The notes below the pieces were generated by a model. The model did not search any database. It was not told the DNA's origin and worked only from the letters and a program-made list of their open reading frames with translations. DNA of 64,000 nucleotides from Brachionus koreanus (taxonomy: Eukaryota; Rotifera; Eurotatoria; Ploima; Brachionidae), in the NCBI GenBank assembly GCA_016987375.1, contig PJRA01000114.1, forward strand, positions 964,866 through 1,028,865. Reading direction: 5' to 3'. Made by a program: the position numbers and the translations under genes. Of the stretch, positions 1 through 9,627 are shown one piece after another. Position 1 is the stretch's first letter, and each line of letters opens with the position of its first letter.

Positions 1-134
1 TTATCTTGTTTTTTGTAAAATAAAACATACAAATTAATAAAATTTATTCTATTCGATATCAATTTTTTTGCGCCCATTATACTCTTATTTTTTTTTCTAC
101 TAACATAAGTTTTTTTTTTGAACAATTACTTAAA

Positions 135-1188
135 TTAACATTGATTTAAATTTGAAATTAAAAATGATTTAATAGTTGATATATTTGTTTGCAGCTTTTC
201 GATTTTTTCCTTTAAAATCTGATTCTCTTGTTCTAGTTGATCGGATTTTTGTTCCATTTGATTATAGTGGTTTTTCTTATTTGAACGTGATATTTTGGAA
301 GATTTATTGTTTTTTAGTCGTCTTTCAACATAATTCTCAAAATCTTGTTCTGTTTTGACATCTTTGGCTCTGTAAATGCCTTTAACTCTTTGTTTTTTCT
401 TTTGCTTTTCTTCAACATCTTGGTCTTCTTCAAGCTGACGCTTAGAAGCATAAAGATGTTCGTGATCTATAGATTTATCTTGATTCAAAACATGCTCTTG
501 ACTTAGCAAAAAGTCATTTAGAAATGGATCATTAGCATTTATTTCTTGGTCTTGTTGTTGTTGTTGTTGTTGAACTTGTAGACTTAAATCAAGTGTCATA
601 ACATTTGAGTTATCATGTTCTGTTTGAATATTTGAATTATTTGTTGAATTGATTGCCAAAGGAGATATTTGCTCAAGACATTCTTCGAATTGCATTGAAT
701 GGTTCGAAGGAAAAAAATCAATTAAATTTTCATTTTCAAAATTAAGATTATTTTCCAATTCATCATTAAAAAAATCTAAATTTTGAGCTGCACTATCAAA
801 ATCGTCTATTAAATCTACTTCGTTTATTTTTTTATTATATTTTTCATCGTTTTGTTTATCATTAATTTCTATGAAATCATTAGTTTTGCCATTACCATCC
901 GCATCAATGTTAGCATTATTGTTAATGGGGTTAAATAGGCCACATGCTTTCTGTTGTAAAGGTAGTGAAGTATTCTCTTTCAATATCCTGGAATAAATAA
1001 CAGGTTTGTTCAGATGAATTTTCAAGTTCTTCAAAGTCATCAATTGGGTCTGTGATGATGTCAATTTGATTATCTTTTTTTGGCTCATTTTCAAATAAAT
1101 TAAAATCTTCAATCCAATGCTCACTATGAATTAAATCATCAAATTGGTTGAGTTGATTAAGGATAATATTGGAGTCAAAATTCGACAT
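135..1188 (-). CDS. PAR/C-EBP-like bZIP transcription factor (left-arm copy)
   Basis: Predicted sequence-specific DNA-binding transcription factor. The start is ATG at 1188-1186. Two overlapping frames are joined by a predicted 55-bp intron (947-1001, GT...AG), giving 332 aa; the joined length is a multiple of three. The N-terminal half is acidic, with Asn/Asp-rich stretches and a run of seven Gln. The C-terminus (about residues 268-332) has a basic region with the bZIP asparagine and arginine signature (RRLKNNKSSKISRSNKK), followed by a leucine-zipper heptad run ending in FLISNLNQC. The NN-x-x-S-x-x-SR pattern is closest to the PAR (HLF/DBP/TEF) and C/EBP type. It is identical in protein to the right-arm copy and transcribed away from it. 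The intron is inferred; a frameshift between the two frames would be the alternative. Confidence 0.75.
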
Positions 1189-1531
1189 TACAATTCTTTA
1201 AAATTCATATTTACTCATTTAAAAAATTTAAATCTTAAATCTAATGATTTAGTTTACCTTTGATTATTTTCGAGTAAAAAATCAATAGCTATTTGTTTAT
1301 TCACTTTAAATCTCTTTGTGAAATTAAAACTGTTTCCTTTTTTATTGATAATTTGTGTCAATCGATCTTATTTAGGACAACAAGCTTGCTCCTTTGACTA
1401 TTTTTAAAAACCCAATGTTCAGGTTATCTAGAAGATAAGCCAAAAAGAAAAGATTAAATAATTTGGTTGCGAAATTCTAGTTGAAATTTTGAAATTAGAA
1501 AATTTAAAACTATTTTAAGTGAATACAGTGC

Positions 1532-1539
1532 CTTTTATA
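1532..1539 (-). promoter_or_regulatory. TATA box of left bZIP gene
   Basis: TATAAAAG reads on the minus strand inside GGGTATAAAAGGCACTG, about 345 bp upstream of the bZIP ATG, and the same box sits at the mirror position in the right arm. The 5' UTR would be long or contain an unrecognised intron. Confidence 0.55.
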
Positions 1540-1617
1540 CCCAAAATATTATATTATAATAAAAACTCATAATTTTTTGCTAAAAATACTGATTGGTTTC
1601 CGAGAATTTCGCAATAA

Positions 1618-1878
1618 CAGTTTGTTGCTTTGACAAAAGCTTTATTCTAGCTTTTTATACTTTCTGAAATATTTATAAATTATTTTGTCTTTATTAAAAA
1701 TATAACCTCTAAAATTAATCATTTAAAAAATTATAGCCAAAGTTTAGTCAAGGCAACAAAATACAAAGTTACATTTTTATGTTTTGTGTTAATAAAAATA
1801 ATTTTTTGCGGATAAAAATGCCTTTTATTCACTTCACCTTATATTTTTATAAATTTTCTTTTTCCATAATTTTGATAA
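1618..1878. other. Spacer between left arm and helicase remnant
   Basis: AT-rich and non-coding. The part at about 1747-1795 (GTCAAGGCAACAAAAT) recurs in direct orientation at about 6466, as part of the diverged direct repeat that starts near 1457. A further TATA-like word (AATAAAAGGCA on the minus strand) lies at about 1825-1837. Confidence 0.5.
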
Positions 1879-3590
1879 ATGAAGTTTTTCGTCAAGGATA
1901 ACGAAGCTGAACCCAAGAGCGACGACGAGCCTCAAACCGATGGCCACTTTTGAAAAGTGGGCGGACTGGGTGTTGGCGTTATGCAACTGCTACAACACGT
2001 GTTTGAACGACATTGACGGTTGGCACTTTGGCTCCTTTTTCTCATCCTAGATCGACTTTATGTTCTTTTTCAAAATGTGCCGCGAAGTGACCCTGCGCAA
2101 CTTGTTCGGTGCGCTCCGTAGCGACAATTTTGAGTAGCAATAGCTCTCTTAGATGGTTGAATCTGCAACTAGCCGTACTTTTATCGTTCGGATAAGATTT
2201 TTGTCAACTTTCTGTACGCCACATATGCGTTAATCCAGCTAAGCAGTTTTGTTTTGAACCAATTTTTTACGTTTGCGCACCGGTTTAAAAACCGCAAAAT
2301 TAGCATCAACATGCATTCAGTTAAAATAAATTCCATTTTGATCGATTATTACCGTCAAGTGTTTTTCAAACTGATTCTGAAAAATCGCAAGTGCATTATT
2401 ATTGACATTGTGGAAGACTTTTACCGCAAGAAATCCATCACCAGTAACTATATAGTGTTTGAGATTTTTTTCTGGTTCAACCTTGACCGTTACGATCTGG
2501 CCTTGACGGTGTTTTCACGCATGTTTCCTAATATGATTGACCCCCGAACGGTCTTGAAAATAATTTACAGCTTGGAGGCGTGCAAGCAGCTCAGCATGAA
2601 GAAGGAGTTGAGAGAAAAGTTTAGGCGCTGGGGTCTTAAGCTTCCGTTTCAGAACAGCATCGTGCATATGGAGGACAATAAAATGGTACTGCGCAACTAC
2701 AGGCTAAGCGACTGCATTGTCTCGCTCATGCAGTTAAAACTAGACCAGACAGTGCTTGAGATAATGAGCGCGAGCACAAACCTGCTGTAGCTTAACAACC
2801 ACAATCGTTACACTCGTGATTTTTACTTCTATTACCGCAGCTTATTTGGCAATAACTCGAAACAGGGGCTAATGGGGCCGTACAATATAATGAACATGCT
2901 GTCTTTACACATCAACCTAGTTTTCGGAATGTTTCGTTACGACAAGTCATAGAACTGCACGCTGTTGCACGGCTCTCAAGGCAAAAACGGCAATACCAAG
3001 TTTTGCCACATGTTGCAAAAGTTCTTCAGAAGAAACAAAGTGGCCAAGGTAAATTCTAGCCAGATCTTATATGATTAGCTCGTCATTGTGCGACTAACAT
3101 GAGTTTTGGTTCCTCTATGACAATGAAACGTTTCTGGTGAACGCCGAAAGGTTCAAAAAAATGATTGAAGCACACGGCACAATACAAAGGCCGAACTAAC
3201 AAGTCCCCCCGTTCAACTTTCTGATGTCCCACTTTATTTTTACGGCCAACCGGCCCTTTGAGTACGCCAACAATGCAATGAAGTCATATTAATAATAACA
3301 TCGACGATCGCTTTTCGCTCTTGAGCCCCGAACGTCTCTTTCTGGTGGTTTCACGAACCAGAATACTTTCAAAAAAGGCTAACTTTGAGACAAACAAAAA
3401 ATTTGTAGAGGCGTCCGTCCTCATGAATTATCTGTGACGAACCAATTATCGATGAAACATTTGAAGACCTTTTTTATACGGTTTGCGCCTAGCTGCAACA
3501 CTAAAGAAGCGGTGACCGCAATTCAGACTTGATCCTGAGTACGAAAACATGGACATGGATACTTTTTTACAAAACTTGTAACACCTGTAA
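1879..3590 (+). pseudogene. Decayed SF3/D5-type helicase-like gene of virus-like origin
   Basis: This GC-richer block (by eye mid-40s percent GC against under 30 around it) keeps a coding texture in successive + frames. The longest open piece is 2254-2790. A P-loop-like segment HGSQGKNGNTKF (about 2968-3003) resembles the SF3/D5 motif G-x-x-NGK[ST]-x-F but has Asn where the catalytic Lys belongs. About 80 codons later, FLMSHFIFTANRPFEY (about 3220-3267) resembles the SF3 sensor (motif C) Asn element. At least five frame changes and many in-frame stops show the gene is dead under the standard code. Known family role: an ATP-driven replicative helicase of DNA viruses and virus-like transposons. 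The assignment rests on two motifs in order and could also be another P-loop ATPase; no homology search was run. Confidence 0.45.
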
Positions 3591-4116
3591 CCTATTTGAG
3601 ACCTATTTTGTTTTTCAATTAAAAATTCAACAAGATTTAAACTGTTTTATTCAAAATAAAAATTTTAGAAAAGTTTGAAATGTTGGATAGTTGGCACTGC
3701 TGGCGAATTCCCATTTTACTGACACTGATGGCATTGTATACTTGGAGCACAAACAACAGCAAAATTAGATTAATATCTACCCATTATCACGATAGCTAAT
3801 GTCTACTCATTAGCTATCGAAATTTATGTATTCTTGTAAGCCAATTGAAACATGGGTACTTTTTTTATTTCAAAACATACTATGGGCTGGGGAATCCATG
3901 AGCATCGACTCGCTGCAGAGTAAAAAGTTCTTCAACATAATTTTTCTGAAATTTTGAAAACCGTTCTCGAGCTCGAGCTATTGTTTTTTCGACCCTCTAA
4001 GTCGCCTGTATAAGTTGTGCTACAATTTTTGAAATCTCAGAATTTCACGAAATTCCTAGCTTACTTTAACATAAATTAAAAGATAGGCAATTATAAACAA
4101 GCCGACACAAAACACA
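3591..4116. other. Element interior without a defined gene
   Basis: Mixed-composition sequence directly after the helicase remnant. A short open stretch at about 3880-3955 looks weakly coding on +, but no family is recognisable. A small tandem copy (GCTAATGTCTACTCATTAGCTATC) around 3790-3820 is the only other structure seen. Confidence 0.3.
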
Positions 4117-4663
4117 AACTCGGTGGAATACATAAAATTACTGGATTACAAACTGCAACAGGATCTTATAGCGCACAAAAAAGTATTAAAATGGGTAAGC
4201 ACAATTCAATTACGAATCGAACAGACTCAATCACAAATCGACAATTTAAAACGCTATTAACCAAACGTTTTTGATGATAAAAAACAAGACAAACACACTA
4301 TTAAAATGTCAGTACCGTTAAAATCAGTTCACCAACTATATCAAACATCTCAACGATTTCTAATCCGGTCACAGAACAAAGCGAATGAAATCTTACAAAA
4401 CTTCAAAGCTGGAATTCACTTTTCAGAAAGATTTGAAATCAGAGCAAATAAAATCAATTCGAAAACAAAACAAAACAACTCTATGACTCAATAAGAGTTT
4501 TAACGAAGACACCGACTTAATTATTAGGAATTTCATCGAAAACTATATTCAAAATCGTTTAAATCCTCTTGAAAAACGACTGGGAAAATTAAATCTTCAA
4601 ATAGACTCTAATGAACGCTTGATTAGTGAGGCAAAAACTATTATTGGTTACCAAATATTTTAA
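4117..4663 (+). pseudogene. Fragmented ORFs of unknown function inside the inverted-repeat element
   Basis: Three open pieces follow one another on +: 4117-4260, 4306-4494 and 4490-4663. Each is Gln/Asn/Lys-rich with amphipathic, coiled-coil-like spacing of Leu/Ile (for example RIEQTQSQIDNLKRY and NPLEKRLGKLNLQIDSNERL). The last two overlap in different frames, as expected of one gene broken by a small indel near 4490. Nothing identifies a family. The position between the virus-like helicase remnant and the right arm suggests it belonged to the same element. Confidence 0.35.
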
Positions 4664-4927
4664 TTGGTAACCATGCATCAAAATTAGTTATTCAGACTGA
4701 AATAACTTAGAAATAGGGTTCATTTGAATTTTGAAAATGTTGTATTTTTTATTTAAATTTCTTTTTTTACAAAATACTAGAAAAATTATGTAACATAGTA
4801 CAACTTAAATCTTTTGATATTGTGTTTCTTATTTTTATTTGAAAGTTAATAATTTTTGTATAATTTAAACTAACTTTTTTGAACTTTCTTGAATTTTTTA
4901 ATTTAAAATATTAAATACAGTGAGCCT
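4664..4927. other. AT-rich spacer inside the element
   Basis: No open reading frame or repeat of note is seen. Confidence 0.3.
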
Positions 4928-5032
4928 TATTTGACGGGTCACTGAGCAAGTGGTCGGCGATCGGCCTCAGCTTAGAATTAATAAATAAATAATTTCAGAG
5001 GCCGAAGTTGAGCAGTGGTGATCAAATGAGCA
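4928..5032. repeat. Imperfect inverted repeat in a small GC-rich island
   Basis: ATTTGACGGGTCACTGAGC...CGGCCTCAG at 4928-4968 is partly mirrored by CAGAGGCCGAAG...GAGCAGTGGTGATCAAAT at about 4996-5028, around an AT-rich centre. The pairing has several mismatches and gaps. It could be a hairpin relic of a mobile element end. Confidence 0.35.
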
Positions 5033-5159
5033 ACAAGACGTAATTTTCGTGGGAAAATCCTGGCTCCGGATCATTAGGATCCAAAGAAAGAACATGGAAG
5101 GAAGCAGTTTTGGTTTGGATATGGACAAAAAACTTTAGACCTACCTACATCATCCTTTC

Positions 5160-5830
5160 AATTGAAAAAGGCATAAAGTGGGATAAAGAGGGACTTGAGT
5201 TTTACATATTTATTTTTTTTTATTTTAATAAAAAGTTCTATAGCATCGATAAGTCTTTTACTTTTTGTTTCGAGTAAAATCAGTTTGAAAAAAAAGCGGC
5301 AAAAGTTCGAGTCGACAATCAGTTGACTTAGTCGGCACACACGTGATATTAGCACGGACAACACGGTAAGTTTGTTGTAGGTAAAACAGTCAGTGCCTCT
5401 CCTTTCGACTGGTGGTCAAGCGGCGAAATGAGACGAGCAAAAATGATTGGATACATCCGCAACATTGCCCAGCAGCCACTTGTCGCCTGCACTTTTTTTG
5501 TTTCGACACGAGTATCAGTCCACTCGTGTCACTAGGGTGACTTGACCGTTGAAACAAGCTGTGATTGAGCTTGCATTTAATGATGGAACCTTCGCGCATG
5601 ATCATGTCTTTGAAATACGACGAGTTGAACGTGTGGGCAAAGTTAAACCAGTGGATAGTGTCTTCGCTAGTCAGACCTACTATAGGAATGCAGGGGCTGT
5701 TGATGTTCATCTGTTCGTAGATTTTTCTCTTAAACCGCAAGCCCAGCGAGCTGGTGTAGCCCACCGACAACGTGATGTCTCTGTTGCAGGAGTTGTTTAT
5801 AATCTATATATTTTTTTTTCTTTTTTCTAT
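5160..5830 (-). pseudogene. Broken coding block, possible diverged partner of the helicase-like N-terminus
   Basis: Minus-strand coding texture starts near 5830, is open at 5770-5390, and resumes in another frame at 5364-5158. Open pieces include CNRDITLSVGYTSS and DTIHWFNFAHTFNSSYF. The later piece has FFKLILLETKSKRLIDAIELF, which resembles FFKLILKNRKCIIIDIVEDF encoded on + at about 2365-2425. A W-x-F...F-x-S motif sits at a similar distance (about 350 bp) upstream of FFKLIL in both blocks. This suggests a second, older copy in inverted orientation. Internal stops include UGA as well as UAR. The function is unknown. Confidence 0.35.
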
Positions 5831-6154
5831 GTTCAAAAAGAGTACGTATTTCTAGTATCACAATGCAACATTGCGTAGTCTAATATCTACTGATAACAAC
5901 AAGAATGATTAGAAGTCTATGTAAGTAAGTGTCTGGCGTGGTAACCACAAAGTTATCAAGGACTATTTTAAAAAAATAACAGAGACAAAAATCAGACAAG
6001 CTGAGTATTTCGAACGTTTTATTTATGAAAAAGGACAGAAAGTTGAAAAGTTTAAAGAAGGACAATCAGTCGTTTATTATTGTTTTTTTTAGACCGCTAC
6101 ACTCTAGGCCAAGATTTCAAACTCTCCAACGATTCGATTATTGGTGGGAATTAG
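5831..6154. other. AT-rich interior sequence
   Basis: Short open stretches on both strands look like chance; no motif is recognised. Confidence 0.3.
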
Positions 6155-6499
6155 ATTAAAATAATTTGGTTGAGAAATTTTAGTTGAAATTTTGAAATTA
6201 GAAAATTTAAAAAGATTAAAAGTGAATATAGGACCTTTTATTAAAGTAATATTATATTATATTAAGAAATCATTAATTTGACCAGAAAAAATTATTGGTT
6301 TACAAAAATTTTACATTTTGTAAACTTCCAGATATTCCAAATTGTTCATAAATATTTTCGACAAATAATATTGTCTTTTAAAAATTCTAAATAATTTTAA
6401 AAAAATTTAAATCCATTAAATTATTTATTTAATTTAAATTAAAAATTTTTGCATATGTTTTTTAGTCTAGGCAACAAAATTCGAAGTAATATTTATTTA
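6155..6499. repeat. Diverged direct copy of the left inner flank
   Basis: Aligning by eye, 6155-6499 follows 1457-1800 in the same orientation with many substitutions. It runs from AATAATTTGGTTG through GTGAATA...CCTTTTAT to the shared word GTC-AGGCAACAAAAT. The TATA box of the original is degraded here (CCTTTTATTAAAG). It abuts the right arm, so the two inverted promoter copies (about 6158-6300 and 6505-6640) form an imperfect hairpin. Confidence 0.6.
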
Positions 6500-6554
6500 T
6501 TATTGCGAAATTCTCCAAAAATTATGAGTTTTTATTATAATATAATATTTTGGG

Positions 6555-6562
6555 TATAAAAG
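6555..6562 (+). promoter_or_regulatory. TATA box of right bZIP gene
   Basis: TATAAAAG in GGGTATAAAAGGCACTG, pointing toward the bZIP gene about 345 bp downstream. It is conserved in both arms. Confidence 0.55.
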
Positions 6563-6905
6563 GCACTGTATTCACTTAAAATAGTTTTAAATTTTCTAAT
6601 TTCAAAATTTCAACTAGAATTTCGCAACCAAATTATTTAATCTTTTCTTTTTGACTTATCTTCTAGATAACCTGAACATTGGGTTTTTAAAAATAGTCAA
6701 AGGAGCAAGCTTGTTGTCCTAAATAAGATCGATTGACACAAATTATCAATAAAAAAGGAAACAGTTTTAATTTCACAAAGAGATTTAAAGTGAATAAACA
6801 AATAGCTATTGATTTTTTACTCGAAAATAATCAAAGGTAAACTAAATCATTAGATTTAAGATTTAAATTTTTTAAATGAGTAAATATGAATTTTAAAGAA
6901 TTGTA

Positions 6906-7959
6906 ATGTCGAATTTTGACTCCAATATTATCCTTAATCAACTCAACCAATTTGATGATTTAATTCATAGTGAGCATTGGATTGAAGATTTTAATTTATT
7001 TGAAAATGAGCCAAAAAAAGATAATCAAATTGACATCATCACAGACCCAATTGATGACTTTGAAGAACTTGAAAATTCATCTGAACAAACCTGTTATTTA
7101 TTCCAGGATATTGAAAGAGAATACTTCACTACCTTTACAACAGAAAGCATGTGGCCTATTTAACCCCATTAACAATAATGCTAACATTGATGCGGATGGT
7201 AATGGCAAAACTAATGATTTCATAGAAATTAATGATAAACAAAACGATGAAAAATATAATAAAAAAATAAACGAAGTAGATTTAATAGACGATTTTGATA
7301 GTGCAGCTCAAAATTTAGATTTTTTTAATGATGAATTGGAAAATAATCTTAATTTTGAAAATGAAAATTTAATTGATTTTTTTCCTTCGAACCATTCAAT
7401 GCAATTCGAAGAATGTCTTGAGCAAATATCTCCTTTGGCAATCAATTCAACAAATAATTCAAATATTCAAACAGAACATGATAACTCAAATGTTATGACA
7501 CTTGATTTAAGTCTACAAGTTCAACAACAACAACAACAACAAGACCAAGAAATAAATGCTAATGATCCATTTCTAAATGACTTTTTGCTAAGTCAAGAGC
7601 ATGTTTTGAATCAAGATAAATCTATAGATCACGAACATCTTTATGCTTCTAAGCGTCAGCTTGAAGAAGACCAAGATGTTGAAGAAAAGCAAAAGAAAAA
7701 ACAAAGAGTTAAAGGCATTTACAGAGCCAAAGATGTCAAAACAGAACAAGATTTTGAGAATTATGTTGAAAGACGACTAAAAAACAATAAATCTTCCAAA
7801 ATATCACGTTCAAATAAGAAAAACCACTATAATCAAATGGAACAAAAATCCGATCAACTAGAACAAGAGAATCAGATTTTAAAGGAAAAAATCGAAAAGC
7901 TGCAAACAAATATATCAACTATTAAATCATTTTTAATTTCAAATTTAAATCAATGTTAA
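6906..7959 (+). CDS. PAR/C-EBP-like bZIP transcription factor (right-arm copy)
   Basis: Same predicted 332-aa protein as the left-arm copy: ATG at 6906, predicted 55-bp intron 7093-7147, stop TAA at 7957-7959. Exon 1 (187 nt) encodes an acidic segment beginning MSNFDSNIILNQ. Exon 2 (812 nt) encodes an Asn/Asp-rich and poly-Gln region (CAA repeats near 7526-7545), a short basic cluster (KQKKKQRVKG) and the C-terminal basic-leucine-zipper. bZIP proteins bind DNA as dimers through the zipper, so two identical copies would double dosage rather than add specificity. An AATAAA at about 8051 may serve for polyadenylation. No coding difference from the left copy was found at protein level. Confidence 0.75.
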
Positions 7960-8076
7960 TTTAAGTAATTGTTCAAAAAAAAACTTATGTTAGTAGAAAA
8001 AAAAGAGAAAAATAAGAGAATAATGGGCGCAAAAAAATTGATATCGAATAGAATAAATTTTATTAATTTGTATGTT

Positions 8077-9298
8077 TTACTTAACAGAAAACATAATCAA
8101 AAAAAAACAGCAGATCAATAAACTTTTCAAAAAATTTCACTTTCTATTTTTAAAAACTCTAATTTTATTTTAAAAAAAAACTTTAAATTATAGATTAAAT
8201 CTTGATCCATTTTTTTTAAATCTTGCCTCTTTTAGATCCCGAGGCATCAAGGACCCACTTTTTTTTGAAATCTAAGTTTAATTTAAAATCTGATATGTCA
8301 ATTTTTTGATTGAAGAATTTTATCTGACTGACTTTGATTCGAAGACAGCTTTTGAATCAAAATGCGTTTAGTTGAGTTTTATTACTATAATATTGTATTG
8401 TTTTGTGGTTTATTGCTACTCATAAATAAAAAGCGTGAATCTTACAGTAGATTGATAATGTAAAATATGTGCAAATAATATTGTAAAAGTTTTTGAAAAT
8501 TTTGCTATAAAAATATCGCTAGATTGAGCTTGCACTGCATCCAATTCAACCTTATTCCAGATAATGACTACACGGTTTGTTAAGAAGTTGCATCGTTGAG
8601 CACAATTCTTAATTATCTCTCTTTTTATTTTCTATGGACGGCCTCTTGTATTTCTGCTTGAAAAATTGAGTGCACATTTCCAGTTGACGTGATCAATTTA
8701 TGTTTATTTTTAAATCTGATTATTTGATAATGTCCAATTTAAAAGTAAAATCAAAGATCCAACTATTTTGGTGTTTGAAAGTTTCTTTAATAATTAAAAA
8801 AAAACAATTCTTCTAAAATTGTTATTTGTTTATGAATTCAAATCGAATCATATGATTTTTTTTTGCGTTTTTTTATTCAAAAATTATAAACTTTATTTAA
8901 ATATTCTTAAATCAAAAAATTAAAATTTTTCCTTTCAGATATTGATCTTTTTTTTTCTTTCGGACTTTTTCTTGGTTTGCTGTCAACCGTATTGGGTGTA
9001 AATTATTGATTTTTTTATTTTCAATAGATAATGTTATCACAATGAGAGTTATTTTGTTTATGATACGAAATTCATTTAATAGCGAATAATTATTTAAATA
9101 ATATTTTTATTTGATAATTCTAAATAAAAAATTAACAATTCTTTCATCATTTAAAGAATTTTATTCAATTAGATAAATAGAGTTGCCTTTTTATATTATT
9201 AATCTAAATATATAATTTTAAAATTATTAATCTACAGTTTATTTTTTTATTTTGATTATAGTCATACTTTTTAATAACTCTATTTATATCTAATAAAA
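8077..9298. other. Gene-free AT-rich stretch
   Basis: No open reading frame above background, no tRNA or repeat recognised; long A and T runs. Confidence 0.4.
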
Positions 9299-9627
9299 CA
9301 GAGTTGTTTAAAAGTCCAAAATTAAAGTCCAAGTCCGGACTTATAAATTTATTTTATTTTTTAAAAAGTCCAAGTCTGGACTTTCCGTCTCTTTAACTCA
9401 GATATCAGAATTTGTCTATTAATTAATTAAAAAAATGATCATGTTTTTTACATAGAATCATCTTTTTCCAAAAGTAGAAGTTATAGCTTCAAAATAATCG
9501 AAGATAGCTAAATACTAAAAATAAATGACATGTTGAAGTTTTTAGACTTGGACTTTTTTAAAAATAATAAAATTAAAAGTCTTGGACTTGGACTTGGTTT
9601 GAGACTTGTCACTTTTAAACAACTCTG
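9299..9627. mobile_element. hAT-like MITE (non-autonomous DNA transposon)
   Basis: The 329-bp element begins CAGAGTTGTTTAAAAGT and ends ACTTTTAAACAACTCTG, a 17-bp terminal inverted repeat. It is flanked by TAATAAAA and TAATTAAA, a 7/8 match that fits an 8-bp target-site duplication. CAG-starting TIRs and 8-bp duplications are typical of hAT elements. Inside both ends lie repeated AAGTCC / GGACTT words, as expected of subterminal transposase-binding arrays. There is no coding capacity. Confidence 0.7.

Larger units (their letters stand above)
22..1617. repeat. Left arm of large inverted repeat
   Basis: The reverse complement of this stretch recurs at 6500-8076. Both arms encode exactly the same bZIP polypeptide, and the flanking promoter and 3' sequence matches base for base over long runs. 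Differences seen are small indels, for example in the A/T tract at about 85-100 (versus about 8000-8025) and about 22 bp present near 1580-1605 but missing from the right arm. Homology fades at about position 22 (only a loose match beyond), so the outer end lies close to the window edge. Confidence 0.9.
6500..8076. repeat. Right arm of large inverted repeat
   Basis: Reverse complement of 22-1617, including promoter, complete bZIP coding region and 3' flank. The inner boundary is marked by ATTGCGAAATTCTC, which matches left-arm sequence at about 1603-1616; the right copy has lost about 22 bp just after it. The outer match ends at TATGTTTTA near 8074. Confidence 0.9.

Noticed and set aside
5549..5878. 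109-aa ORF on + strand
   Set aside because: It is the antisense shadow of the minus-strand coding block at 5160-5830, which has the better protein texture.
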